Assembly (NCBI RefSeq): GCF_023703795.1
Contig: NZ_CP098518.1
Location: 2,418,001 to 2,482,000, forward strand
Direction: 5' to 3'
DNA length: 64,000 nucleotides
Source of the DNA: Haloplanus sp. HW8-1
Lineage (GTDB): Archaea > Halobacteriota > Halobacteria > Halobacteriales > Haloferacaceae
This document shows positions 35,359 through 43,913 of this stretch, one piece after another. Under the pieces are notes generated by a model, which saw only the letters and a list, made by a program, of their open reading frames with translations, did not search any database and was not told where the DNA came from. Both the position numbers and the translations under genes were made by a program. Within the stretch, counting starts at the first letter, position 1, and the number at the start of each line of letters is the position of its first letter.

Positions 35359-35520
35359 GTGACACACCCCCTCGATCCACAGCGTTCGGACGCGAGTCAA
35401 CCGGACGGCGTCGACCACGGACAGCGCCTCCACGTGAGAGACCACACCTGTGCGGTGTCGAGAGCAGTGGTGCCGAACGATACCCTCGCCAACGACGAAA
35501 TTATCGTTCTCCTCCGATGA
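35359..35520 (+). CDS. Possible 53-residue protein
   Basis: A GTG at 35359 opens a frame to TGA at 35518-35520. Its predicted protein has ordinary haloarchaeal composition (VTHPLDPQRSDASQPDG, then VVPNDTLANDEIIVLLR) and sits in an otherwise empty 400-base gap. It carries one Cys and several His in the middle. No family was recognised; it could be a remnant or a chance frame. Confidence 0.3.
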   Translation: MTHPLDPQRSDASQPDGVDHGQRLHVRDHTCAVSRAVVPNDTLANDEIIVLLR

Positions 35521-35581
35521 GGACGATACACGAGCCGAGAGTCGCGCGACGTCGTCGAGCGCCGAACGAGCAGAACGAAGA

Positions 35582-35851
35582 ATGTCAGTAACCCGTAGGG
35601 ACGTGTTGGAGGAACTCGAGAGACAGAGCGACGCCAGCACCGGGAAGCGAACGTCGGTCGAATCGCTCGCGGACGCGCTCGCCGTCGACGAGCGAACGGT
35701 CCGCGAACAGCTCGACGGACTGGAATCGTGCGCGCTAGCTGACATCGACGCCAACGGGCGGGTCAGAATAACCGTAACCGGTGAAGAACTCCTCGCGCTC
35801 GATCTCGACGAGATGATCGTCGTCGACGCGGAGGTGACCGATCGTGGGTGA
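35582..35851 (+). CDS. Small winged-helix protein
   Basis: An 89-residue protein. RRDVLEELERQ at the front and SLADALAVDERTVREQLDGLE in the middle form an HTH with a clear recognition helix, followed by a wing (GRVRITVTGEELLAL). The start at the ATG 35582 is chosen because the upstream extension is low quality. It ends before the start of another HTH protein on the same strand, so the two are probably co-expressed. Confidence 0.62.
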   Translation: MSVTRRDVLEELERQSDASTGKRTSVESLADALAVDERTVREQLDGLESCALADIDANGRVRITVTGEELLALDLDEMIVVDAEVTDRG

Positions 35852-35916
35852 GCGCACGGGGCAGAGTTATGGATTCCGCCGTCGTCTCTGGGTACGAATG
35901 CTGGGAGTGGCCACCG

Positions 35917-36504
35917 ATGTCTGAACACGACACGAACGAGGCGACCGAGGCGGTTCAGTACGATCCGTCATCCAGCAGGTACGACGTCTTCGAGTGTCCC
36001 GACTGTGACAACGTGGTTCTCGCGCTCGGCCGCGACGACCCACCGATGTCCTGTCACGGGGAGTCGATGCAACGCGTGACCGACTGCGATATCACCGTCA
36101 AACCACCCGACGTCAGACAGGTCCTCCTCGACGCGTTCGGCCTCCCCAAAGCCGGCCTCGACATCTGTCTCTGTGTCATCGGTGAGGGTCCACTCTCGGC
36201 GAACGAAGTCGCCGAATCGCTGGGCTACGACCGGAGCACGGTGACGCGGTACCTGAACAAACTCGTCGACATCGGTCTGCTTCGCCGATCCGAACTGAAC
36301 CGTGAGGAGGGCGGCGTGGTCAACGTCTATCACTCGGTCGACCTAGAGCGGATGCGCCGCGAGACGCTGATCGGCTTCTACATCTGGGCCGGGGAGGCGG
36401 CCGCACTCATCGAGGAAGCCAACGTGACGAAACAGGACTACATGGCCGAGAATCCGGACCGCGAACTCCCGGACGTGTTCTGGGAATCGTTCCCCGACGA
36501 CTGA
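35917..36504 (+). CDS. Transcriptional regulator: Cys-rich ribbon plus winged helix
   Basis: A 195-residue protein. The N-terminus has a metal-site pattern YDVFECPDCDNVVL then PPMSCHGESMQ, close to the CxxC...CCG layout of desulforedoxin-like domains, so iron or zinc binding is possible. Residues about 60-150 are a MarR/TrmB-like winged helix (GPLSANEVAESLGYDRSTVT, YLNKLVDIGLLRR). The start chosen is the ATG at 35917. It precedes a disulfide-reductase gene by 87 bases, making it a candidate redox-responsive regulator of it. Confidence 0.75.
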   Translation: MSEHDTNEATEAVQYDPSSSRYDVFECPDCDNVVLALGRDDPPMSCHGESMQRVTDCDITVKPPDVRQVLLDAFGLPKAGLDICLCVIGEGPLSANEVAESLGYDRSTVTRYLNKLVDIGLLRRSELNREEGGVVNVYHSVDLERMRRETLIGFYIWAGEAAALIEEANVTKQDYMAENPDRELPDVFWESFPDD

Positions 36505-36591
36505 ACGAGACACGCCACCTTCGGTGGTCGTGCAACGCCGTTGCGGAGTCGCTACCCCTTATTTGATTCCGCCCGGCGTATCCCGAGTCAC

Positions 36592-37947
36592 ATGAGTGAT
36601 TTCGACGTGCTCGTCATCGGCGGGGGAACCGGAAACAACGTCGCCTCGGCGGCGGCAGACGCGGGACTCGACACGGCGCTCGTCGAACCGGGACCGCTCG
36701 GCGGGACCTGTCTCAACCGCGGGTGCAACCCCTCGAAGATGTTGATTCAGGCCGCGAACGCCGTCAACCACGTCCGCGATGCCGAGCGCTTCCACGTCGA
36801 CGCCACGCTCGACGGCGTGGATCACGCGGCCGTCGTCGACGAGATGGACGACCTGCTGGGCGGCATCGCTGCCGACATGGAGGCGCGGTACCGCGAGCGA
36901 CCCAACCTGACGCTGTTCGACGAGTACACCGAGTTCGTCGACGAACGGACGGTGGCACTCGGCGGCGAATCCGTCACCGCCGACAAGGTCGTCGTCGCGA
37001 CGGGAAGTCGCCCAGTCGTCCCACCCATCGACGGCCTCGACGACATCGAGTACCTCACGAGCCAAGACGCGCTCTACCGGCGCGAACTCCCGGACAGTCT
37101 CGTCATCATGGGTGGTGGCTACATCGCCGTCGAATTAGGGTACGTGTTCGAGACGATGGGCACCGACGTGACCATCGTCGAGATGAACGACCGGCTGGTC
37201 CACCGGGAGGACGGCGACGTGGCGGACCTGTTCACGGAACTCGCCGCCGCCCGCCACGACGTGTACACCGGGCACCGCGTCACGGCCGTCGAGGAGTCGG
37301 GCGACGGCTACGCCGTCCACGCCGAAACCGAGGCCGGTGACGAACTGACCGTCGACGGGAGCGAGGTGCTGGTCGCACTTGGCCGCCGCCCGAACACTGA
37401 CTCGCTGAACCTCGACGCCGCCGGAATCGAGGTCGACGACCGCGGATTCGTCGAGACGAACGAGTACCTCGAGACGAGCGCGGACAACGTCTGGGCACAG
37501 GGCGACGTGGCTGGAAACGCGCTGTTCAAACACTCTGGAGACCACGAGACGCGGCACACTGTGGCGAACGTCGTCCACGGCGACCGACGGGCGCCCGACC
37601 TCTCGGCGATGCCACACACCATCTTCACCGAGCCACAGATCGCCGGCGTCGGGAAGACCGAGGCGGAACTCGACGGTCGGGAGTACGTCGTCGGCCGGGC
37701 GGACTACGCCGACTCTGCGATGGGTCGCGCGAAGAAACTCGACGACGGCTTCGTGAAAGTGCTCGCGGCGACCGACGGGACTATCCTCGGCGCGCATGCC
37801 ATCGGCTACGAGGCGTCGACCTTGCTGCACGAGGCCGTCGTCGCGATGCGACACGGCCTCACCGTCGAGGACGTCGGCGAGACTATCCACGCCCACCCGA
37901 CGCTGAGCAAGGTCGTCGAAGCGGCGTTCAGAGACGCAGCGAACTGA
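36592..37947 (+). CDS. Class I flavoprotein disulfide reductase, mycothione reductase-like
   Basis: A 451-residue FAD/NAD(P)H enzyme. FAD-binding GGGTGNNVASAAADAG starts at residue 10, the redox pair is Cys40/Cys45 in GTCLNRGCNPSK, and the NAD(P)H-binding GGGYIAVELG is near residue 180. Three segments resemble mycothione reductase more than lipoamide dehydrogenase: GNALFKHSGDHETRHTVANV, HTIFTEPQIAGVG and HAHPTLSKVVEAAFRD. The usual Glu after HPTLS is Lys. Such proteins are often labelled dihydrolipoyl dehydrogenase. Haloarchaea use gamma-glutamylcysteine, so a low-molecular-weight disulfide is a plausible substrate. A paralogue is at 48176. Confidence 0.82.
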   Translation: MSDFDVLVIGGGTGNNVASAAADAGLDTALVEPGPLGGTCLNRGCNPSKMLIQAANAVNHVRDAERFHVDATLDGVDHAAVVDEMDDLLGGIAADMEARYRERPNLTLFDEYTEFVDERTVALGGESVTADKVVVATGSRPVVPPIDGLDDIEYLTSQDALYRRELPDSLVIMGGGYIAVELGYVFETMGTDVTIVEMNDRLVHREDGDVADLFTELAAARHDVYTGHRVTAVEESGDGYAVHAETEAGDELTVDGSEVLVALGRRPNTDSLNLDAAGIEVDDRGFVETNEYLETSADNVWAQGDVAGNALFKHSGDHETRHTVANVVHGDRRAPDLSAMPHTIFTEPQIAGVGKTEAELDGREYVVGRADYADSAMGRAKKLDDGFVKVLAATDGTILGAHAIGYEASTLLHEAVVAMRHGLTVEDVGETIHAHPTLSKVVEAAFRDAAN

Positions 37948-37956
37948 TTCGGGCGT

Positions 37957-38409
37957 CTACTCGTCGTCGACGATAGCCTCTGTTCCGAGGCGCCGAATGC
38001 AGTCAGCCACGGTCTCGGTGCCACTGCCAGTCGAACACGGGAACACGCCGACGAGTCGGTCGCCGGCGTAAACCGCCAGACACTGGAGCGGGAGGCGAAT
38101 CACCTCCCGTCGCTCCGCCGAGACCATCGTCGACCGTTCACACCGCCCGAAGGCCGGTTCGAGGGAGTGGCCTTCGCGGTCGGCCCACGCCTCGAACTCG
38201 GCGATTCGAGCCTGGATCGGCCCCTCCTCGCTTGCGGGAGCGTCGGAAGGCGGATCGACGTACCGTCCCCAGACGCGAACCGACACGTCGTCGACGGCGC
38301 CGTCGGCTTCCAGTTCACGGAGCCGGTCGAGCACCCTCGAACGAGGACCGTCCAGCGGCGGCGCGTCTCGCATCCAGACCACGACGCGGACGGGACCGGA
38401 CCGGTCCAT
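37957..38409 (-). CDS. Conserved haloarchaeal HTH-associated protein
   Basis: A 150-residue protein starting MDRSGPVRVVVWMRDAPPLDG. Residues about 25-45 (RVLDRLRELEADGAVDDVSV) and VWGRYVD are a conserved haloarchaeal pattern; C-terminal RLPLQCLAVYAGDRLVGVFPC is beta-rich. No catalytic motif was seen. It is the last gene of a three-gene minus-strand operon, six bases after the patatin gene, and could be regulatory. Function unknown. Confidence 0.65.
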   Translation of the reverse strand: MDRSGPVRVVVWMRDAPPLDGPRSRVLDRLRELEADGAVDDVSVRVWGRYVDPPSDAPASEEGPIQARIAEFEAWADREGHSLEPAFGRCERSTMVSAERREVIRLPLQCLAVYAGDRLVGVFPCSTGSGTETVADCIRRLGTEAIVDDE

Positions 38410-38415
38410 CGTCGA

Positions 38416-39381
38416 TCACCGCTCCTCCCTGAACTCGGCCCCCCGCCGTTCACCCTGTTCCATCAGTTCCCGGATGAACGACGGACGTCGGTCGACTTTG
38501 GTCGAACAGTGGTACGCCTCGCCCATCTCGATCCGATGAATCTCCGTCCGTTTGAACTCGCTCTCGGGCAGGTATCCCTGATCGATCCAGTCGTTCACTC
38601 GCTCGATCACCCGAAGCTCCTGGTTCAGCGAGATGTTGCCCGAGAGTTCGTTGCGGCGGTCGGCGATCTCCTCGAGCGAGGACGGTTCGCCCTCGCGCAC
38701 CTGCGGGTTGATCTGGATCACCCACAACTCGTCCGGTTTGCGGGACGCCTCGACGGTCATCAGGTCGTCGATGGGGGGGTTCTGCGAGAACAGTCCATCC
38801 CAGTGGTAGTGGCCGTGTATTTTGACGGCCTCGAACAGGTTCGGCACGGCCGCGGAGGCGAGGACGGCCTCCGGCGTCACGTCCTCGTTGGTGAACGTCT
38901 CGAACGTGCCTGCGTTGACGTTGACCGTCCCGACGACGAGTTCCGGAACGTCACGCCGACAGAGCGCAGGAATCTCGTCGAAATCGATGTGTGTTCGAAG
39001 GACGCGCTCGATGCGTCGTTTCCCGAGATTCGAGCCGGGATTCTGGTACGGGCTGATCTGCGGGAAGGGCAGGCCGCTGCTCTCGATCCGCGAGAGGCCG
39101 ACCACCCACTCGTTCGTGACCCGGTCCGACGGGGAGTTCGCCGCGAGATCCTCCCAGAGCGCGTCGAGGAGTTCGATCGACCGCTCGGCGTCGGCGGTGA
39201 CGAGCCCGTACCACGTCGCGAGCGCGTTGAACGCGCCACCGGAGGTGCCGCTGATCCCGACCAGTTCGTACTCGTCGTCCCACTCGCGGAGCAGTTCCTT
39301 CAGCACGCCGGCGGTGAAGGCCGTGTGACTTCCACCGCCCTGACAGGCGATGGCGACGTTCGTCGGTTCGTCGTCACTCAT
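38416..39381 (-). CDS. Patatin-like phospholipase; probable polyhydroxyalkanoate depolymerase
   Basis: A 321-residue patatin. The glycine-rich oxyanion loop CQGGGSHTAFTAGVL is near residue 14, the nucleophile elbow GTSGG near residue 45 supplies the catalytic Ser, and the dyad Asp lies in WDGLFSQNPP near residue 195. In Haloferax mediterranei a patatin-like protein (PhaZh1) degrades native PHA granules. Here the upstream overlapping gene is a 3-hydroxybutyrate dehydrogenase-like SDR, the enzyme that uses the product, which strongly favours that role over a phospholipase. Overlap with the SDR gene is eight bases. Confidence 0.82.
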   Translation of the reverse strand: MSDDEPTNVAIACQGGGSHTAFTAGVLKELLREWDDEYELVGISGTSGGAFNALATWYGLVTADAERSIELLDALWEDLAANSPSDRVTNEWVVGLSRIESSGLPFPQISPYQNPGSNLGKRRIERVLRTHIDFDEIPALCRRDVPELVVGTVNVNAGTFETFTNEDVTPEAVLASAAVPNLFEAVKIHGHYHWDGLFSQNPPIDDLMTVEASRKPDELWVIQINPQVREGEPSSLEEIADRRNELSGNISLNQELRVIERVNDWIDQGYLPESEFKRTEIHRIEMGEAYHCSTKVDRRPSFIRELMEQGERRGAEFREER

Positions 39382-40237
39382 AGGTCGTGGTGTAGCCGCC
39401 GTCGTGGAGCATGTCGCCGCCGTTGAGGTGTTTGCCGTGGCTGGAGAAGCCGAAGACGAAGAGGTTCGCCACTTCGGCGGGCGTCATCATCTCCTTCGTC
39501 CGTGCCTGTCCGAGCATCACGTCCTCGACGACTTCCTGCTCGGAGATACCCCGCTCGGCGGCCGTGTCTTCGATCTGGTTCACCATCAGCGGCGTCAGCA
39601 CGTAGCCGACGCTGACCGAGAAGCCCCGCAAGGTCCCCTCACCCTCCGCGGCGATAGCGCGTGTCAGACCAGTAAGCCCGTGTTTCGCCGTGATATACGC
39701 GGGTTTGTCTTGCGTCGCGTAGTGACCGTGGACGGAGGACATGTTGCCGATTGCGCCGACGCCATCCTCGGTCGCCCGGATGTGCGGCATCGCGAGCTTC
39801 GCAGTGAGGAACGGCGCGCGGAGCATGATATCGAGCAGGAGGTCGTACTTCTCCATCGGGAAGTCGGGGATGGAGGCGATGTGTTGCATCCCGGCCACGT
39901 TGGCGACGTACCGGAGGTCGCCAGCTTCGGCTGCAGCGTCGACCATCGCCTCGACCGCGTCCTCGTCCGTGAGATCGGTCGGGACGGGATGGACGGTTCC
40001 GGGGGCATCCACGTCGTCGGCGAGTTCGACGGTACCGTCGAGGCCGTCCTCGTCGATGTCGGCCCCGACGACCGTGAGACCGTTCGCCGCGAGCGCGACA
40101 GCCGTTGCACGACCGATTCCCGAGGCCGCGCCAGTGACGATGGCGACCGTCTCGGGGGCGAAATGCTCGTCGTCGAGGACGAGCAGGTCGGCAGCGGTCA
40201 ACTCCGGTTCACGGAGGTCGAATTCGTCGGTGGACAT
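39374..40237 (-). CDS. Short-chain dehydrogenase, 3-hydroxybutyrate dehydrogenase-like
   Basis: A 287-residue classical SDR. The cofactor loop TGAASGIGRATAVAL is near residue 36, followed by GADIDEDGLDG, which suits NAD. NVAGMQH near residue 112, the catalytic Ser in NMSSVHGHYA, and YITAKHG (YxxxK) near residue 180 complete the active site. The C-terminal PLMVNQIEDTAAERG segment is seen in 3-hydroxybutyrate dehydrogenases. The start is the ATG at 40237. Coupled to the patatin-like gene downstream, consistent with PHB mobilisation: depolymerise, then oxidise to acetoacetate. Confidence 0.82.
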   Translation of the reverse strand: MSTDEFDLREPELTAADLLVLDDEHFAPETVAIVTGAASGIGRATAVALAANGLTVVGADIDEDGLDGTVELADDVDAPGTVHPVPTDLTDEDAVEAMVDAAAEAGDLRYVANVAGMQHIASIPDFPMEKYDLLLDIMLRAPFLTAKLAMPHIRATEDGVGAIGNMSSVHGHYATQDKPAYITAKHGLTGLTRAIAAEGEGTLRGFSVSVGYVLTPLMVNQIEDTAAERGISEQEVVEDVMLGQARTKEMMTPAEVANLFVFGFSSHGKHLNGGDMLHDGGYTTTYE

Positions 40238-40373
40238 GTGTTCATCCGAACCCACTCCACGAAGCCGTATAACCACACCTCGGCTGTGCAACGGACGGAC
40301 AACGAACGTTGCTCGTTCGTGACGATAGCCAGATATCGCTGGAATCGATGCACTACGGCCCCGTTCGACGCTT

Positions 40374-41594
40374 TCACTCGTCCACCGACGATTCGAGCAG
40401 GTCCAGTAGCTCGCGATTGCTGTCGTCGATCCCCTCGACTTCGTCGAGTATCATCTCCGTCTTCCGATTGGCCTCGTCGGCCATCATGGCGAGTTCCTCG
40501 GTGCTTCGGGCCTGTTGATCCGTCGCCGTCGCCACGTCCGCCATACTCTCCGATAGTTGGCCGTTGACCTCGTCAATCGCTTCGAACGTCTCGACGGCTC
40601 GAGCCGCCTCCTCACGCCCGGCTTCGGTCTGTTCGTGGACGCTCTCGATGTCGTCGACGACCCCATCGACGGCGCCGTCGATCGTCTCGACCAACGCTCG
40701 AATGCGTGCAGCTTCATCCTGACTCTCCTCGGCGAGTGATTTCACCTCGTCCGCAACGACAGCGAATCCCTCACCCTCGTCGACGCGTGCCGCTTCGATC
40801 GAGGCGTTGAGCGCCAGCAGGTTCGTCTGATCCGCGATGTCGTCGATCGTATCCACGAACTCGCCGATGTCCTCGGTGTGATCGGCGAGCGTCCCCACGG
40901 CCTCGCGAACGCCCGTCGCTCGCGTATGAATCTCTTCGATCCGTTCGCTGAGTTCGCTCGCTCTGACACAGCCCTCCTCGGCGAGGGCGGCCGCGTCGTC
41001 GCTCTGGGTGTCGATTTCGTCCACGGAGGCGGCGATCTCCTCGACGGCCGCGCTGATGTCTCCGACCTCTCCACTCAGGTCGTTCACGTTCGACGCCTGC
41101 TGTTCCGTGAGAGACGCAATCTCCGCGGAGCGATCGGTTACGTCCGCCACCTGCGAGTGAACCTCGTCGATCACTTCGGCCCCTCCGCGATCCGACCCGG
41201 CTCTGCTCGCCTCGGCACACGCCGCACTGATCGCAGCGATGTCGCGGCTCGTTAGTCGCCGAAGCTCGACCGCGTCGACCGACTGGAGTCGTTCCCCGCG
41301 TTCGATCAGCTGAGACTGTATCGCCACCAGTAGCTTCGAGAGCGTCTCGGATCGGACGTCGTGTTCGACACAGTACTGGGCGAACTCCCGTCGCGTTCGG
41401 TCGGTCCCGTCGGCGAGAACCGACGTGAGATACTGGGTCACGGCGGAGTCGAGGAGAGCTTCGGATACACGACCCTCGCGCTGTAGTTCCCCGGACAGTA
41501 CCTCGGTGACGAACGCCTGCCGTTGCTCCGGATCGTCGGGGACGAGCGTCGACAGGCCCGAGCGGTCGCGTTCGGAACGAGTCGTGGAACTCAT
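40374..41594 (-). CDS. Soluble methyl-accepting chemotaxis-type transducer
   Basis: A 406-residue transducer without membrane helices. Residues about 1-140 are a helical N-terminal domain (EFAQYCVEHDVRSETLSKLL, RLTSRDIAAISAACAEA) that resembles the C-terminal part of globin-coupled sensors, but no heme-ligating His can be assigned. The rest is the coiled-coil signalling domain with the conserved hairpin DQTNLLALNASIEAARVDEG near residue 275. It probably signals to CheA/CheW from the cytoplasm. It starts one base after the glutaredoxin stop, suggesting a redox-linked input. Confidence 0.88.
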   Translation of the reverse strand: MSSTTRSERDRSGLSTLVPDDPEQRQAFVTEVLSGELQREGRVSEALLDSAVTQYLTSVLADGTDRTRREFAQYCVEHDVRSETLSKLLVAIQSQLIERGERLQSVDAVELRRLTSRDIAAISAACAEASRAGSDRGGAEVIDEVHSQVADVTDRSAEIASLTEQQASNVNDLSGEVGDISAAVEEIAASVDEIDTQSDDAAALAEEGCVRASELSERIEEIHTRATGVREAVGTLADHTEDIGEFVDTIDDIADQTNLLALNASIEAARVDEGEGFAVVADEVKSLAEESQDEAARIRALVETIDGAVDGVVDDIESVHEQTEAGREEAARAVETFEAIDEVNGQLSESMADVATATDQQARSTEELAMMADEANRKTEMILDEVEGIDDSNRELLDLLESSVDE

Positions 41595-41595
41595 C

Positions 41596-41841
41596 TCAGC
41601 CGTAGGTGCGTTCGAGGTGGGTCACGATGGCGTCGCTGTCGGCGAGCCAGCCGTCGTCGAGCGACGGATCGAACAGCACCGGAACGCCCCGTTGTCCGGT
41701 GCGTTCGTGAACCTCTTCGCGGTCGGTGTGCTTGTCCGGCACCACCGTCTCGTCGTAGTCGACGCCCAGTTCCTCGAGTTTGTCCCGCACCTTCTTCGAA
41801 TACGGACAGTCCTGCCTGTCGTACAGTTCCAGACGGCTCAT
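41596..41841 (-). CDS. Glutaredoxin-like protein
   Basis: An 81-residue thioredoxin-fold protein, complete for a small glutaredoxin. The active site near residue 12 is CPYS, so it is monothiol-like. GVPVLFDPSLDDGWLADS near residue 51 holds the cis-Pro loop. The start is the ATG at 41841 (MSRLELYDRQDCPYS). Immediately upstream of the transducer gene. The interrupted gene at 33898 is a dithiol (CPYC) relative. Confidence 0.87.
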   Translation of the reverse strand: MSRLELYDRQDCPYSKKVRDKLEELGVDYDETVVPDKHTDREEVHERTGQRGVPVLFDPSLDDGWLADSDAIVTHLERTYG

Positions 41842-41956
41842 CACGGCACGACCTGCGGTGGGAGTTTCATTAACGATACCGTGGGTGTGTGAATCGATTA
41901 CACGAGCCGGCGTGCGAGAGACAGAGCCCGAGAGCACTCGAACACCATATCGAAGC

Positions 41957-42946
41957 TCACGCGAGCAGTTCGCTCGCGAGGACGATCAGACCGACGCCGA
42001 CGAACACCACCCCGAGTGCCCGCTCCATGAGGTCGCTGGGAAGGTACTTTCCGATCCGGGTTCCAACCGTCCCGCCGATGAGGACGCCGGGGATCGACCA
42101 CGCGACGACGTACCAGACCGGCGTCGCCGCGAGTGCGTGAACGATAGCCCCGGCCAGCGCAGCGATAGCGAGGACGAACACGCTCGTCGCGATCGCCACG
42201 CGAGGGGGAAGTCGACACCGGACGATGAGTTGTGTCGTCGTGATCTCGGGAAGCCCGGCGCTGATGAGGCCCGTGACGAACCCGCCGACGGTGGCCAGCA
42301 TGACTCCGGGCAGTCGCCAGCAGGTATCGTAAGTGAAGGTCGCGCCATCGGCCGCCTCGACGACCGTCGTACCCCGGCCCGCGTTCTTTCGTTCGAGGAA
42401 CTCGTTTTCTTCCTCGCCGGGAACGCACTCTTCCGGCGGGTCGTGGAGGCCGAGGAAGGCCCCGAGTCCGAGGAGGCCGACGCCGAATGCGAGCGTCAGG
42501 AGCGTCGTCGGAACGTAGTGCGCGGCGAGTGCGCCAACGACGACGGACGGGACGGCACCGAGGAGAAGCCACTTCGCCGTCGCGTAGTCGACGACGCGCT
42601 GCCGGACGTAGTTCAGGAGGCCGTTCCCCATGCCGAACACCTCGGTCATGAGCCCGGCACCGATGGCCTGCGCCGGCGACAGGCCGACGACGAGAATGAA
42701 GAAGGGGCTGAAAAAGAGGGCACCCGAGACGCCCGAGGAGAGCGCGATCATCGAAAAGAGGATCGATGCCGGGAACACCCACCAGTGCGCGAGGAACTGA
42801 TCGACGGGAAACCCGGCGGGAACCGGGAGACTCGTGAGTACCGAGCCAGCCGTCCCGACATCGAGTGTTCCAAGCGCGACGAGCGGAACCCCCCCTCCGA
42901 GTACAGCGACGAGGTGCCCAGCACCGACGGCGCGATCATCCATCAT
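41957..42946 (-). CDS. TauE/SafE (TSUP) family membrane permease
   Basis: A 329-residue protein with about eight hydrophobic helices in two halves. The conserved half-repeats are SGVSGALFFSPFFILVVG near residue 72 and GFVTGLISAGLPEITTTQL near residue 222, typical of TSUP proteins that export sulfite, sulfonates or related anions. Between them is an unusual acidic cytoplasmic loop with two Cys (ECVPGEEENEF and YDTCWRLPG). The start is ATG at 42946. Neighbouring thiol-redox genes suggest sulfur chemistry, but the substrate is unproven. Confidence 0.85.
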   Translation of the reverse strand: MMDDRAVGAGHLVAVLGGGVPLVALGTLDVGTAGSVLTSLPVPAGFPVDQFLAHWWVFPASILFSMIALSSGVSGALFFSPFFILVVGLSPAQAIGAGLMTEVFGMGNGLLNYVRQRVVDYATAKWLLLGAVPSVVVGALAAHYVPTTLLTLAFGVGLLGLGAFLGLHDPPEECVPGEEENEFLERKNAGRGTTVVEAADGATFTYDTCWRLPGVMLATVGGFVTGLISAGLPEITTTQLIVRCRLPPRVAIATSVFVLAIAALAGAIVHALAATPVWYVVAWSIPGVLIGGTVGTRIGKYLPSDLMERALGVVFVGVGLIVLASELLA

Positions 42947-42973
42947 GTATGTCACCGGGAGTTCATCGAGCAG

Positions 42974-43537
42974 TCACGCGTCATCGAATAACTCCGCCAC
43001 GGTGTCAGGATCGGGATGCCAGCCGACGAACTCGCCGCCTTCGAAGGGCAGATCGACGGACGCGATGTAGTTGCACAGGCCGACGTAGAAGTCGACGAGG
43101 AGGCCGATCGCGACGATCTCCGCCGACGAGTAGTGTCGTTCCAGCGCGTCGTGGATAGGGTCGGTCACGGTCCCCGATTCGACTGCGCGGGCGTACTGGA
43201 GCAGGACGAACTCCGCGTCGTCGAACGGCGAGAGGTCGTTGCCCCCGATCGCTCGCATCTCCTCGATGGTAACGCCCTTGTCGCGGGCGATGTCGACGTG
43301 CTGGTGCCACTCGTATCGGGCGCCGCGTGCTCGCGCCACGGTGAGGATGACCAGTTCCTTGCGACGCTGACCGAGCTGTTCGTACAGCGTGTTCAGATAC
43401 TCGAGCGTCGCCTGGAGAATTTCGGGGTTGTGCGCCCACGCCCGGAAGATGTGTCGGTCACCGAGGTAATCGTCCGTGAACAGGTAGTGGTACTCCTCCG
43501 GAATCTCGTCCAGTTCGAGTAGTGGTAGTCGTGACAT
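42974..43537 (-). CDS. Carboxymuconolactone decarboxylase-like (AhpD-type) protein
   Basis: A 187-residue all-helical protein with the CMD core RRKELVILTVARARGARYEW then HQHVDIARDKGVT. The AhpD disulfide CxxC is absent (YEWHQH is in place), so it is closer to the decarboxylase/peroxidase-related branch. DFYVGLCNYIASVDLPFEGG closes the protein. It starts 27 bases before the TauE gene on the same strand. The reaction cannot be assigned. Confidence 0.82.
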   Translation of the reverse strand: MSRLPLLELDEIPEEYHYLFTDDYLGDRHIFRAWAHNPEILQATLEYLNTLYEQLGQRRKELVILTVARARGARYEWHQHVDIARDKGVTIEEMRAIGGNDLSPFDDAEFVLLQYARAVESGTVTDPIHDALERHYSSAEIVAIGLLVDFYVGLCNYIASVDLPFEGGEFVGWHPDPDTVAELFDDA

Positions 43538-43585
43538 TGGTTTCGTCTATTTGTGGTGTGATCGGTTACAATGCTATCCAGTGAT

Positions 43586-43807
43586 TCACGCGAGGATGCC
43601 GGTCCCCAGGAACCCGACGAGGACGACGGCGTAGACCCTGTGAAGGATCATTCCCGGCGTGGCGTGGTCGTTCGGTTCGCCACCAGCGAATTTCTCGACG
43701 AGAGCAGCCGTCGGCGGTGAGCCGCCATCGCCTACCATCATCATTACGGCGGTCATGACGATCGTCGCGAGCAACCCACCGACCAAGCCAGCGGTGATCG
43801 AGGCCAT
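43586..43807 (-). CDS. Short membrane protein, probably truncated
   Basis: A 73-residue protein with one clear membrane helix (GLVGGLLATIVMTAVMMMVG) and part of a second at the C-terminus (HRVYAVVLVGFLGTG). It resembles the first half of the 163-residue membrane protein at 47554-48045 (GG...MMM and the later IH/HR-VxxLV pattern). It stops abruptly within what should be the next helix, so truncation is likely. The start is the ATG at 43807. Confidence 0.55.
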   Translation of the reverse strand: MASITAGLVGGLLATIVMTAVMMMVGDGGSPPTAALVEKFAGGEPNDHATPGMILHRVYAVVLVGFLGTGILA

Positions 43808-43913
43808 GAGACGGTGTACGGTACGACAGACGTGTATTAAACCGAAGCGCGGGCGTTTAACGCCGGCACACACTCGGGATAGTACGTTTAGATCCCCCAC
43901 CGACGGTCGTCGT

